64,000 nt of DNA from NCBI GenBank assembly GCA_003868215.1, contig QWDQ01000011.1, forward strand, positions 1 to 64,000, given 5' to 3'. This document shows, piece after piece, positions 11,126-23,557 of the stretch. Each line of letters starts with the position of its first letter. Within the stretch, counting starts at the first letter, position 1. Made by a program: the position numbers and the translations under genes. The notes beneath the pieces are model-generated. The model worked only from the letters and a program-made list of their open reading frames with translations. It made no database searches and was not told where the DNA came from. This stretch comes from Pseudophaeomoniella oleicola (taxonomy: Eukaryota; Ascomycota; Eurotiomycetes; Phaeomoniellales; Phaeomoniellaceae).

Positions 11126-12163
11126 CTAGCCCTCGGTGTTGTGGGTTAGACAGCTCTTGTGATACTGAGTGCATGTACCACATCTATCAACCAAAACCAT
11201 TGATATCACTGAGACCATCGATTCCAAATGTTCCGATCTCCTTCCTATAGTAAACGTGGACTCTGAAGGTGTTCTGGAGCGCTGTGCGTATACGGCCGAT
11301 CTGTGTAGTTTAGCTTCTGGGAAATACACTGGTGATTGCAAGCCAAGTAATCTGTTTTGTATATCGGGGTTTGTCGGCCACCATCTTTTGTAAGATTCTT
11401 GCGCACGATAGCGGCGTTTGAGGCGAAACAGTTTCGTAAGAAGTCGGCTGGGAGTGTGGAATCGCCACAGAAGCTCCAGCAGGGCTTGCACTCCGATTTC
11501 AAGAATTGCAACCATACTCAGAGCAAAAAGAAAATAACTTCGAGGGCGCGTTGCCAGAAAGATGACCCCAAAACCCATCAGCATGACCTGTGCTGCAACC
11601 ACTCTCCACCAAGGCCCAAACTGCCAGATTTGGCAGAGGAGTAAATCCAAGCCATCTGGCTGATGGCATGATGGCGCACATCAGCCAGATCACTTCCAAT
11701 AGGGACGCAAAGGGTATCAACCAAAAGAGGTAGGATCCTGTCCTTTTTGACGGAGCGATTCCCTGATCAAGTGGCTCCCCGACAGTCTGGACGTCACTTA
11801 TTTAAGCAAGTACGGCATCTTCTAGGAAGTACCATAAGACTGCCCGTCGCCGAAATCCAGGCGCAGAAATCGCTCCTTCTGAGATCTCGCCCGAGAACTT
11901 CCTGAAGGAGTCCGAAATACACTCAAGCCTGTGCGCGAGCAACGGCGACGTTGGCATCGCAATCATACCACTTGCGATCTCCTTGCGTCCATCCACAGCG
12001 CGTTGGAAACGTCGTAAAACCTTGACCATCATATTCCTCGGCGTCATCCGAAAGGTAAGGGATCTGGATAGGAGGAAAGACAAGGGTTCTCTGGATAAGG
12101 TAGATGATCTATTGTTCACCTACTTCTGCTGGGGACGGATGCTGAAGTTGAAGGCAAAGACAT
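11126..12163 (-). pseudogene. Possible degenerate or mis-spliced membrane-protein gene
   Basis: Three adjoining minus-strand pieces look like parts of one coding sequence but lie in different frames. A start at 12163 gives a short Ser-rich exon to 12120, joined by a GT-AG intron to 12063 and running to about 11810 (RMTPRNMMVKVLRRFQRAV...). About 11770-11640 is hydrophobic (SYLFWLIPFASLLEVIWLM). 11650-11126 has two likely membrane helices (VMLMGFGVIFLA and FALSMVAILEIGV) and a basic C-terminal part. The first-to-second join can be made with a GT-AG intron. The second-to-third join needs a frame change with no acceptable intron (the best is 38 nt). It may be a pseudogene with one frameshift, an unrecognised intron, or chance. 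I do not recognise a family. Confidence 0.3.
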
Positions 12164-14270
12164 AAAAAGACCTTCCGCGGACCCTGGATCTTTGGTTTCT
12201 GGTAGATCCAATACCTATTCCTTGTAATGATATTGCCGCCAGCCGCAGGAGTTCAGGCTACGAGTTGTCCCATGTTGTCAGGGGAGCCCAGGTTTGCTTC
12301 CCGGTCATACACACGCTGGGCAGGTGAGACGGAGCGCTTGGCTCGATATCCCTGCACCGGTAAGACAATCTGTAGGAGCAAAAGTAATGAGGCTGGCGAC
12401 CACCAAGAGCTGAAGGCAACCAATAGGAATGACATGGCCGTGACGAAGTTGGAATCGATCAGTCCTCACTATTCCCGCCTTTTGACACCGCCCGGAGGAC
12501 TGCCCAAAGTGATCAGTCAGCTCCCCAAATCCAGATCGGCCTTGTTCGCTCTTGAGTCCAGTCACCCTAGCAAACTGCACATCCAAGCCTTGCATCATCA
12601 CATTTCACTATACTACACCTTCACTGGTTAGAAAATATCTAATCCAATGCTCTGCATTCACAATGAAGTTGAGGTATGAGAGCTACACCGCGCCAGTATC
12701 CTAAACCCATCAGAGCACAAGGGCAAGATTGCACAACTCGAGGTGCTGATCTCAAGATGAAGGCAAAGAAAATATGAAGTCGAAGGCCGAAGAACAAGAC
12801 GCGGCTAAAATACAATGTATCATGACAATGTTGTAATTAGTCAAGTTAGGGATGCAACACTCTCACTATGCCTGTGAGGATGAAGGATGATTGCATGACG
12901 GATTTCCGCAAGACAACTGTGTCTTTTCTTGTTACTGGCTGAACTGGGTCGAGCTATGGTAAGTACAGCAGCTAGTCAGGCACATCTGCAGTGGGTATTA
13001 ATGTTGATGATATTGATTTGTACTTATGTCGAGATCAATCAATATATTTAGATGAGCTCTGACGTCCCTTGAATTACCGCTTCCATGGGAAATGGTTCCA
13101 GCTGCACTCAAAGTCAACCATGTATCTGGGTAACTTATCAGTAAACAAAGACTGTCCGACGCAAAGGAATGCGTATATATTGTGGACCAGACAGCAATAG
13201 TGATAGTCGGTGGACTAACTCATTCACAACTACTACGACAGGACACGTTCAGAGCAGATCTTGTTTCAAAGGACCTATATTACCCACCCCTAGTTTCGGC
13301 CTCAACCTGGTCTTGTGGCCCATCATCACTTGAAAAGCATTTGCGTGGCTCGATGGGAAATTCTTTTGATTCAGGAGACGTTTGAGATGGTGATCCCTTA
13401 ACTTTAACGGGAAGTGAGTGGTGACGGTGGACTCATTCCGCACGGCTGTTGCTGCCAAGATCCTGAACTCTTCGCTATCAATCGCTTTCTTCTTTTCTTT
13501 CTTTGGTCAGAATATCACCTCCCACCATTCTCTTAGTTCTACCTCGCTGACCCACCTCTACTGACATCTACTACTATGTACGTAGTACCTCGCCACATAC
13601 TAAGGCAGGTACATACTTTAGCTACTTACTTCCAAGGGCCCATTCGCGCGGCATCTAATCTATCACGTCGGCACTGGAAACTCTGCCGACTATCTCCCAA
13701 ATGCCATGGCGCACCAACACATTGGAAATATTGATGTTCAATGGCAGTGGCTACTAATGATACTTAGCTGTCATCGTCGACTGCAATTCGCGAACAAGGG
13801 ATACTGAATCATGATGATTTGCTTGACGAAACCGGCTCGCCGGCATCCCTTTTCAGTCGCCACAAGGTTTTCTTTGGAGCAAGGCCGATCGATATCCCAG
13901 AGCCCAGTCCTGGTAAAAGCTTGCCGTTAATATGGATCTGATACGCGGCCGTGGTCCACTTACATTGTCAATCTGCTGTGCTGGGAATTCACGCTTGATT
14001 GAGCCTCATACACATATACCCGAATGTCTTTGCCATGCCTTGAATATCGTCTGCAACAATCTTGCTGTGCCATAGTCCTTCTTTCCTTTTCGCCTGTCAA
14101 ATCTCCATTTTAGCGACTTTGACACGACGTCCTTTCCTTGATATCCTTGATATTTCTGTTTGCATTTTTCATACTTTTCAATTCTCTACGCACTGCAAGT
14201 CTTCAAATCGCTCTTCTGTGTTTTCCTTAAACTGCTGCCAGTAGCGGGTTCTTTCCATATAATAATAACA
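12164..14270. other. Long intergenic stretch upstream of the arylsulfotransferase-like gene
   Basis: About 2.1 kb with only short unconvincing open frames on both strands. The last part (about 14050-14270) is pyrimidine-rich and serves as the leader of the downstream gene. A TGTACGTAGTACC segment occurs near 13576. No mobile element or RNA gene seen. Confidence 0.5.
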
Positions 14271-16209
14271 ATGCGGTGGACTATACTGGGCACTGCGATC
14301 GCGTTCGCAGGCGCAAACCTCGTATCTGCAGATCAATCGGCCTTCATCAAGAGCAGCGATTTCGACAAAGGTGTATGGGGCGAGTTCGTCGGGGAGCAGT
14401 ACAAAACTTCTGAGATTGCGGGTGTAAAACCCAACTTCATCCCACACCATGGAAATTGCAGAGGTGATGGACTTCATGTGATGATGACTTTGAGAGGGTA
14501 TGCTGTTCCGAACCCAGGGCCGACTATTTTAGACGACCAGGGAGCACTTGTTTGGGCAGCACCCCAGTATGTCCAGCCGTACAATATGGCCGTGCAAAAA
14601 TATAAGGGTGAACAATATCTCACCTTTTGGGTCGGCGATGATGGTGTCAGAGGACATGGTGCCGGAGAATATTACATGGTATGCAGACTTAGCTGGGACT
14701 GCCTGCTTCATGCAGACTCGCCGACGTCATGGCTAACGTGTTATCCAGTTAAATTCAAGTTATCACGAAGTCTACAGAGTACGCGGCGGCAACAATCACG
14801 TTGGCGACCTTCACGAGTTTCTCATCACCGACGAGGATACTGCCTTGATCACGGTATACGAGATTGCTCAGGCAGATCTCAGCTCAGTTGGAGGACCAGC
14901 AGAGGGTTGGATCTGGGAAGGAATCTTCCAAGAAGTCAATATCGAAACAAATGAAGTCCTGTTCGAATGGAAGGCGTCGGACCACCTTGGATTTGACCAA
15001 TCCTATTGGGGTCCCGGAGTGCTTGGGGGCAATACAGATGATGCCTGGGATTGGTTCCACATCAACAGTGTCGAGAAAGATCCCAAAGGAAATTACATCA
15101 TCTCATCACGGTGGCTGCACTCGGTAACGTACATCAATGGCACGTCGGGTGAGATCATATGGATTTTGGGAGGGAAGAGCAACATGTTTAAAGATCTTTC
15201 TGATGGCCAGGCCACAGAATTTGCTTCGCAGCACCATGCCCGCTGGCGCGATGATTACACCGCCATCACACTCTTCGACAACTCCAGACCTGGACCCGAT
15301 TACCCTAGTACAGGTATCTGGCTCGACATTGATGTCGATGAGATGACGGTCAGACTCCGCACGAAGTACACCAGCAAAAATCGAATCATCTCGGAATCGC
15401 AGGGCTCGTTCCAGGTTCTCCCCAATGGAAATGTCCTCCTCGGATATGGTTTCAATGCGCAGTTCACCGAGTTTAGCCAAGATGGAACCGTTCTCTGTTC
15501 TGTGCACTATGGTTCTGCCTCGGCTTTCGGGAGAGGTGGCGTCCAGTCGTATCGCACTGGCAAGTTCCCATGGGTCGGCAAGCCTGACACTCCTCCTGAG
15601 ATCAACCAGATTGACGGTGACATCTTCATGAGCTGGATGGGTGCAACAGAGGTAGCCAAGTGGAGAATCGAGCAAGCGGATGCCGCAAACGCAACAGAGC
15701 ACCAATACTCCACCGTCAAGACTGTTTCGAAGAAAGGGTTTGAGACGACTACCGACAACCGCGGCGCTTCCGAATCCTTTGTTCGAGCCGTCGCCCTCGA
15801 TAAACATGGCAACGTCCTCGGAAAGACCAGAACCGTCGAACGCGGCGAAATGAAACCAATCGACCCTCAAAAGGTGTACGTCATTCCAACCATCACGATC
15901 GTCGTCTTGGTAATCACGGGCGGTACAGCCCTTGCGGTCATTGTGCTAGCTGGCCTCTACATCCGACGACGATGGCTTCGATATCGCGCATACGAGAGAC
16001 CGGCGGCGACGGCCGAAGAAGATGAAGAAGCAGCAGAAGTGAATAACGCGAAGGAATTTGTTTTGGAAGATAGCGAGGATGAGCGCGAAGATGGAGAGGA
16101 GGAGGAGGATGATGATGATGACGACGACAATGACAAGGCGGCTGCTCGAGACGAAGAGAAGGATAACATGCTTCCGCGAGATGGAAAAGACGAAGAAGAC
16201 CGAACTTGA
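14271..16209 (+). CDS. Arylsulfotransferase (ASST)-family membrane protein
   Basis: Fungal member of the arylsulfotransferase family (beta-propeller type), 622 residues. Exons are 14271-14678 and 14749-16209; the join YYM/LNSSYHEVYRV keeps frame. Seen: an N-terminal signal peptide (MRWTILGTAIAFAGANLVSA), family segments such as DLHEFLITDEDTALITVYE, GWIWEG, DDAWDWFHINSVEKD, HHARWRDDYTAI and SRGGV-like propeller repeats, one membrane helix near the C-terminus (VIPTITIVVLVITGGTALAV region, about residues 515-545), and a very acidic tail of Glu and Asp at about 575-600. It looks like a type I membrane protein with the propeller outside and the acidic tail in the cytosol. Sulfotransferase activity of fungal members is unproven. 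It is convergent with the purine permease. Confidence 0.85.
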
Positions 16210-17101
16210 AATGCGTTACCAACAATTGTGTGGCATTTTGGGCAAGAAAGACTATCTTTATCCAGACGAAACTCAGGATGACACCTTCAATTATTACAAT
16301 ACTATGCGGCCGTCGGCAATGTACAATGTCATCATCAACACTCCAAGCCGACGCCGACATCGAGCAAACCTCGTTCTACACTCGATATCCCCTCCGACGA
16401 ACAACATCAACCAGTAAGCAACCCACCGAATTCCGCCACCATCAGTACTTGTCGAACCTTCAAGTCTCTCCGATTACTTCGCATTACTTAGTCCATGCGC
16501 GCGCACAGCGCCTTGTCAGATCTCGAACTCTGTACTGCCCTACCTACCTACCTACCTACTTATGTAGCCCCCCGAAGTTTCGACACGAAAAACCAGCCAA
16601 GACATCAAGCACAGGAAAGTACCAATACAAATCGAGTAGATGCGACAGATCTATCAAAAGTAAAAAGTCCATCCTCTAAGCGACGCCGATGGAAAGAAAA
16701 TCTACGGGACGAGGAGGAGGAGGAGGAGAAGAACAAACAAATGCTGCGAGATTATTATACAATACAATATGGTAATTACAATGGGAAGAAATTGCAGGGT
16801 TATCTCACAACTCATTTTTCTTCTCGAGGAAGGAACGGAAAGAAAGGAAAGAAAGAAAGAAGGAAAGGAAAAGGCCAAGGTGGACGATTGTATCTTGGGC
16901 GGTTGGGGTCGGGACTTGATTGAATCGTAGGATTTGGAGGAGGAGGAGTGGTGAAGAAGGGTTATTGTATAGATATATATTACCTCATTAGGGATTACGA
17001 TGTATGTACATTATATGTTTTGTATGAAATAGGTAGAGAGGTAGGTACATCATATATGTACATGTGTGTCTACCACCTGAAGTACAGATATCGACAGAAG
17101 T
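16210..17101. other. Convergent intergenic region with simple repeats
   Basis: About 890 bp between two tail-to-tail genes. It contains CCTA tetranucleotides (about 16540-16561), GAG triplets (about 16710-16733), an AAAG/GAAA purine tract (about 16838-16872) and TATATG runs. Long open frames here are products of low-complexity sequence. No gene supported. Confidence 0.6.
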
Positions 17102-18956
17102 CTATTTCTCGGCCAATCTCTCCTCCTCCTTCGTCCTTCCAGCCACGACACCTTCAAGATCAGTAGTAGTAGTAGTGGTAGTTGTAGCGGCGACGTTCGA
17201 CGTGCTTGTGTTACTCGTGCTCTCCCTATCCACATTCTTGTCTTCCTCGCCTTGCTCGACACCGCCGAGGACAGGGTCTGGTCTCCAGAAGTCGCGTTTG
17301 CCTCTGACGGCGCGCTGGACCCACAGGGGAAGCAAACCGCCTTCGACCTTCCAGGTCCAGGGTTCGGAATCTTCTTTCCCGTGGGGTCTGATGCGGCCGC
17401 CGGAGAGCTTTTCGATGGCCCACGGGATGCCGTTGATGAGCATGTAGGTGACGATGCCGGCGATGAGGCCGTAGGCGATCGAGTAGGTGAGGGGCATGAT
17501 CATGAGGCAGACGAAGGCGGGGATGGCGTCGCCGGGGTAGGACCAGTTGATTTCGACGACGGATTTCATCATCATGGCGCCGATGAGGATGAGGGTACCG
17601 CCGGTGGCCCAGGGGGGAATCGAGGCGAAGATGGGGGCGAAGAAGATGGCGATGAAGAAGCAGATTCCCGTCGTCATGGCGGTGAGGCCGGTCTTTCCGC
17701 CTTCCTGGATACCGGCACCAGACTCGATATAAGCGGTCACTGGGGGTGATCCGAATAGACTGCCGATGCTGATGCCGAATGCGTCGACAAGGTAAGCAAC
17801 CGCTGAACCCTCAAAGTCTTGTGTGCGTGGGTCGATCGCACCAGAGAACCGAGCCATGGAATACAGTGTGCCTGTGCAATCGAAAATGTCGACATACAGG
17901 AATGTGACTAAAGCTAGTCCGAATGCACCCGGAGCACCGCCAAGGTCGTACTCAAGGACGTTGAGAACTCTTTCGATGGGATGGAAGGTGACTACCTGCT
18001 TGAAGAAGTTGAAGGCTGAGTCTCCAGTTGCAGTGTATGGAAAGTAGGTGACAGGTGTATTACGAGGCCATGAAATGATACTTGTGAGCAAAATACCGTA
18101 GATGAGAGCACCTTTGACACGGTACATCATCAAGATGGCGATGAAAATTCCACCAATGAAGATGCCAAGCCAGGTTGTAGGATTCCTCATCTTGTCGCCG
18201 CCAAGACAGGCACCCGTACTCTCGTCCCTCAGGCTTGGAAGGCAACCGGCCAGTTCTAGCGGCGTCGATAGCGAGCCTGTCGTGACACCGATACCACTAT
18301 CGTATGTGAGTCCAATGAGAGCAAGGTACAGACCAATCCCGACACCGGTTGCGAGCTTAAGCGAAGCTGGGATCACACGGGCAAGCCACTGTCGCATTCC
18401 TAGGAGTGATAGAGCGGCGAAAATGAAGCCTTCCACGAAGACGGCTGTGAGGGCTAAACGGTAGGGAACGGGACCGGTTCCATGTCTGCCAACGACGGTA
18501 AAAGTGAAATAGGCGTTCAAACCCATACCAGGTGCAAGCGCGATTGGCACTAAAGAAGTCAGCCAGATGAATGGCCTGCTGCCCTTGATGAGACTCACTG
18601 TTCGCGAAGAGACCCATACAGAAAGAGGTCAGAGCAGCGATGGCCGCTGTGGCAGTCACCAAATCTCGCTGCACGTCTTGCACACAGAGCAGGTAGTCAG
18701 TATCTGCGTCGCATGTTGGGTCTTCTAGCGTCCTGGCGCATATACAGGTCCCGCCACTTTGAGAGGTGATGCTCGAATTGACGGAGATAATGTAAGCCAT
18801 GGCGAAAAAGGTGGCAAGACCAGCCCGAATTTCGGTGAAGAATCGTGATCCTTTACGTTCCGCTCGATGACCAGAGCCTTCCAACCGAAAGCGTTTACCG
18901 ACGAAGGACTCGGCCACGGCCTGATTGGCCTTATGGAACCAGTCGTTGTAACCCAT
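17102..18956 (-). CDS. azgA: AzgA-type purine (adenine-guanine-hypoxanthine) permease
   Basis: Plasma-membrane proton symporter for purines of the AzgA subfamily, 601 residues. Exons on the minus strand are 18956-18599 and 18549-17102, with a 49-nt intron; the join yields GLFANMPIALAPGMGLNAYF, a hallmark of the family. Seen: about 12 hydrophobic segments (e.g. FFTEIRAGLATFFAMAYIIS, the LATGVGIGLYLALIGL loop, FGSPPVTAYIESGAGIQEGG, GGTLILIGAMMM) and a hydrophilic C-terminal tail with a Thr run encoded by a GTA/GTG-rich stretch. AzgA of Aspergillus nidulans imports adenine, guanine and hypoxanthine; the same role is inferred here. Its promoter lies in the long gap shared with the MetE-like gene. 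Confidence 0.92.
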
Positions 18957-20865
18957 AGTGACAGAATTGAGTCTGCTGTCTGTTGGATACGGAAACGAAC
19001 AGGACGAAGGAGTTCTATATCATACACGGCAGGACAGAGCAGAAAAGAAAAGGTAACACAGTATATAAGAGAACAGAGAACTCGACAGACCTAGGGAAAT
19101 CGGGAGCAGGTATCTAGATATACATCTAGACGTCGATCAGCCACAATGGTTCATGCAACCTTACCATTCATCTCCCATTATCATCCACTTGCCTTTGCTT
19201 TTCATCCACCAGAAAGGCTGATAAGTCTATCACGAAAAGTCAAACAAAGAAGATCTGGATTGCAGGAAAACGCGTGTGCAGCAGATCTGATTCGCCATAG
19301 GCATAGCAAGGCGTACGGCAAACGAAGGATTATTCGATCATTTTACGTGGAAAGTGCGAAATCCAAGAAATACCAAGAGAAAACCAAGACAAGCCAGGCG
19401 ATGGGAATGGATGGGCATGGGCTGGATGCGAGCAGCCAAGTGATAACAACTCTTGGCCTATCCAGTCGATGAAAGAAACGAGAACGAGGGCGAGGGCGAC
19501 GATAGGCATACGGCAGGGTCCGACCTAGGAAAGGGATCTGATGCTAATATTCTGATGGCAAGGTGATCATTAACCTCTGAATCTATCCCTCGATCAATTG
19601 ATGGTTTTTGAGATGAGCATGTGTGATGATTGACGATTGATTGATTGAGAGATGATAGAAGAGCAAACAGACAAATCTGATTCTCACGAACCGTCTGCCA
19701 AGCCTTGGCTGAGAATTCGACATTTTCTGGAAGAAAAAAAAATGAACAGTTGGAAATTCCTTCAAAGTCGTCGTCTAATCCATAGCAGATACTCATTCAA
19801 TGACCATATTCAGTCTCCAAGGTAGGTTTGTGTGTAGTGTCTTTCTTGTAGGGTTCTACAACACTGCACTGTTATCATGGCGTATACAGGATAGTACTTC
19901 TTGAGTACTCAGTGTGATCACCCTCTCTCTTCTCTAACAAGGTGAGAAAGGGAAGCATGGATCATCGTGAAGTGCTCTTGGTACTCAGAGTCAACATCAA
20001 ATCGTCTACATCACTTGAGAGTCTGTTCGTGGTTCTCAGTTTGTATCAAACCCATGGCTATTATTCTTGCGGGTCTGCACTTGACACCTGACACCAGCGA
20101 GACGCCACTAAGACGCTGTCACATCGACGTGACAACAGGCTGAAGCGACGCTTGACTCAAGGCCTGGTCGCAGAGATCGAAAGGGTAGCCCACAGTCGCA
20201 GGCATCACCGTATACTGACGACAGGGGCAATGTCGTCCGGGATAGTATCAGTCTAGGACTGGCAGACAAGTCACTGTGTGTCCTCGCAACCACGCGCTGA
20301 TATCACATCGTATCCGACAGAACGTTGCAGTCGACTAAGACAAGCTTCTCCGTCTAAACTTAGAATCACATGGTTGTACGCTGATATATACATCCACACT
20401 GCCTGAATGGATGATGACAAGATGAAGAGAATCAATCACACAAGAACTAACATGAAAGAACTAACAGAGAGAGTGAGATATACCTGCCCTGAGCGAGGAT
20501 TCTGAAGTCTGTACATATGTACACAAACACATAGCAATTAATGACCAGAGAGTCTGCAAGATGTTGTTGTTGTTGTTGTTGTCACGCATCTTCAACTGCC
20601 TACTATTATTCGAATATTGATAATTCTGAATTGTTTGTTCGGCAAGTCAACGATCCAATCAGAATTTTGTTGAGACTAAGTGGGTAAAACCTTTCAATCT
20701 CTGTTTCCATTGCCGTTAACGATAACCGTCACCGATTTTCTCTTCCTCGGACAACATAATTGGAAGAAATATACACATCGAGAATCAGATTTATCTTCAT
20801 CTGATACTCCGATCAACTGGCATATAATCCAACAAAGGAAACGAGAGAAGAGCAACAAGATCAAA
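18957..20865. promoter_or_regulatory. Long divergent intergenic region between purine permease and MetE-like gene
   Basis: About 1.9 kb separating two outward-facing genes. It has a TTG microsatellite at about 20564-20582 and several GATA-core sites (for example near 19093 and 19220) that could serve nitrogen control of the permease. Small open frames inside show no resemblance to proteins. No RNA gene seen. Confidence 0.5.
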
Positions 20866-22002
20866 ATGGTTCTTCCAACTGGCGTTTACCGTGCTGATCA
20901 CGTGGGCTCCTTCCTCCGTCCCAAGGACATCCTCGCGGAGAGAGAAAAGGTGGCCAACAAGCAATCAACACCCCAAGATCTGCGCAAGGTCGAGGACATG
21001 GATGTCGCAGAAGTAGTGAAGCAGCAATTGGACAATGGGCTCCTTTCCATCACTGACGGCGAGTTCCGTCGTGCCTACTTCCACTTGGACTACCTCCAAC
21101 ATCTCTCGGGAGTCGAAATTCAAGGATCCATTGGAACCATCCGACCTCACAACTGGGGTCCTCCGAAGCTGGTCGTTAACGGGAAGCTTGGACACCCAGA
21201 GCCTATCCAGGTAGAGGACTTCCAGTACCTGGAATCCTGCATCAAAGATGCCGGATCTACCAAGGCTTCGACCAAAGTCTGCATCCCCTCCCCAACCATG
21301 GTCCACTTCCGCGGTGGTCGGGCTAGCATCGACATCTCCTCATACCCAGACCTCGATGTCTTTTTCAACGATCTGGCAAAGGTCTACCAAGACGAACTTG
21401 CTGATCTCTACGCCGCCGGCTGCCGTTTCGTCCAACTCGACGACACCAATCTCGCCTACCTTTGCGACCCGGACATGCGTAAAGCGGCTGCCGAAGAGCG
21501 AAACGAAGACCTCAGCGCCCTTCCCCGCAAATATGCCGAGCTCATCAACGCCGCCATCTCTAAGCGTCCTGCGGACATGAAGATCGGCATCCACCTGTGC
21601 CGCGGAAACTACCGCTCCAAATGGTTCGCCTCAGGCGGCTACGAACCCGTCGCCGAGGTGCTCTTCAAAGAACTCAACGTCGACGCTTATTTCCTCGAAT
21701 ACGACGACGCTCGCTCCGGCGACTTCCAACCCCTCCGCCACCTCCCCGATCACAAGGTCGTCGTGCTCGGCCTCATGTCCTCGAAGAAAAACACGCTCGA
21801 CGACAAGGAAGAGATCATCAAGCGACTCCACGAGGCCGCCAAGGTCTGCCCCAAGGGTCTCGATCAGCTGTGCCTGAGCCACCAGTGCGGCTTCAGTTCG
21901 ACTATGGAAGGCAACGAGTTGACCCAGGAGGAACAGTGGGCCAAGGTCCGATTGGAAGTCGAAATCGCCAAGCAAGTCTGGGGCGACGATCTATCAAAAT
22001 AG
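20866..22002 (+). CDS. MetE-like (cobalamin-independent methionine synthase C-terminal fold) protein
   Basis: Single-domain relative of the catalytic half of cobalamin-independent methionine synthase, 378 residues, single exon. True MetE is about 760 residues; this matches the shorter YxjG/YxjH-type group. Seen: RADHVGSFLRP at the start, and a zinc-site pattern matching MetE: His243 and Cys245 (IHLCRGN), Glu278 (FLEYDD) and Cys341 (SHQCGFSS). The ATG at 20866 is preceded by AAA and starts the family homology; an upstream in-frame extension is not conserved-looking. It probably transfers a methyl group to a thiol, but the donor and acceptor are not known. A very long CAA repeat lies about 550 bp downstream. 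Confidence 0.85.
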   Translation: MVLPTGVYRADHVGSFLRPKDILAEREKVANKQSTPQDLRKVEDMDVAEVVKQQLDNGLLSITDGEFRRAYFHLDYLQHLSGVEIQGSIGTIRPHNWGPPKLVVNGKLGHPEPIQVEDFQYLESCIKDAGSTKASTKVCIPSPTMVHFRGGRASIDISSYPDLDVFFNDLAKVYQDELADLYAAGCRFVQLDDTNLAYLCDPDMRKAAAEERNEDLSALPRKYAELINAAISKRPADMKIGIHLCRGNYRSKWFASGGYEPVAEVLFKELNVDAYFLEYDDARSGDFQPLRHLPDHKVVVLGLMSSKKNTLDDKEEIIKRLHEAAKVCPKGLDQLCLSHQCGFSSTMEGNELTQEEQWAKVRLEVEIAKQVWGDDLSK

Positions 22003-22494
22003 AATTGCTCACACCAACACCCTTCTTCCCTCCCTCATTTCCTTTGTTATCACCCACGAACGAGCATTGAACATGAACATGAACATAAAACCATGACCAT
22101 AAATATAACCATGACGACCCACCCAAGAAAAAAAAAAATCGATTTGTTTTCAACAACACGAATCCAACCACCAACCAAAAAACCTGCGCGACACGCTCTG
22201 TCTTCTCCCCAGAAAAGAAGAGCAGCACGATTCCGAACCGACATCTTATTTCAACATTCACGTATTACTACGGGCACATTTCTCAAGGCGTTTATTTTCT
22301 CACCATTGATCGTTTGGTATTTGGAGAGGAGAGAAAAGGAAAAATGAAGAAGAGGGTCCTATTCAACAACAAGACCGGACGACCATACCTGTCCAGGTAG
22401 GTAGGCAGCCAGGCAGACGGAGAGGTGGAGAAGAAGGCATAGCGAGTATTTACATATATCTACGTATGTATGTATGTTAAGTACCTATACCTAC

Positions 22495-22508
22495 CTTAGG
22501 TACCTAAG
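22495..22508. repeat. 14-bp perfect palindrome CTTAGGTACCTAAG
   Basis: A perfect inverted repeat in intergenic DNA. The 12-bp core TTAGGTACCTAA recurs as a perfect palindrome at 54953-54964, also intergenic. Confidence 0.8.
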
Positions 22509-22546
22509 CTATATAGGTGAATGATGCAAGATACCATTTCCCAACG

Positions 22547-22705
<159 letters not shown>

Positions 22706-22783
22706 GAGAAACGAAATTAAGAAGGAGAAGGGAGAATTCTGAACAAAACCACTCCCAGACCCTCCCCTAGATTTTCTCTGGAT

Positions 22784-22810
22784 TATATATATATATATAT
22801 ATATATATAT
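22784..22810. repeat. (TA)n dinucleotide repeat
   Basis: About 13 TA units in intergenic DNA shortly after the CAA tract. Confidence 0.9.
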
Positions 22811-23557
22811 TGGTTGAATGAAGTGTGCATAGATGAAGAAGATTTTCTGATGTAACTTACGTACCCAGAGACGTGAGTGACTAACTTACCTAAATATGTA
22901 CCTACATACCCCTCCTCCATCCCTCCTTCACGAAAGAAACCCCCTATCTAATTCGTTGATAAGTTGCTAAGTGAGTGAGTGATTGAGTGAGTACCTGAAG
23001 CAAGTAAATAAACCTTACTTAGGGTTCTTCCATTTCCTTCGTTGCTAGGTGCACGCACTTCTAAGGGCCTATCTACCTACCTACCTACCTAAGGTAGGTA
23101 CATACTGCGTGCCTGGAGGCTGGCTGGCTCATTAGGACGGACGAAGTGGTTTCATTTTGGGCTTGTGAGATACAGGGTAGATACGACGATGCTTTTAATA
23201 GTGAATATTCTAGGCGTGATGTAATTCCTGGGTGTCAGTCAGGCCTTGAAATATCTCAGAAGGTTGATATTCGAGGCCGTAGATGAAGGGTGGCAGTTGA
23301 TTGCGGGGTTGGTGTAAACAAAAATGTTTGGTGTGATGAGATTGGATGGGGTTGTCAAAGGTTGTGAGAGGTTCAAGTCATGTAGCTGGCTATGGATGAC
23401 TATTGTGGTCCCAGAATTGGTTGGGATGGTAGGTGTGTTGTGGCGAGCTGTGGGTGTAGGGATGATTGAGCTGCAGAATGTCAGAGATCAGAGTCTTCGA
23501 CATCCTGACGTCCGTTTCGCTTTCTTGCTTTGAGGTACATGGAGCCTCGAGACGACG

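Noticed and set aside
15106-15870. 254-residue open frame on the minus strand inside the arylsulfotransferase-like gene
   Set aside because: Antisense shadow of a strongly supported coding exon, no recognisable motif.
17252-17749. 165-residue open frame opposite the purine permease
   Set aside because: Acidic, repetitive shadow of membrane-helix codons on the other strand.
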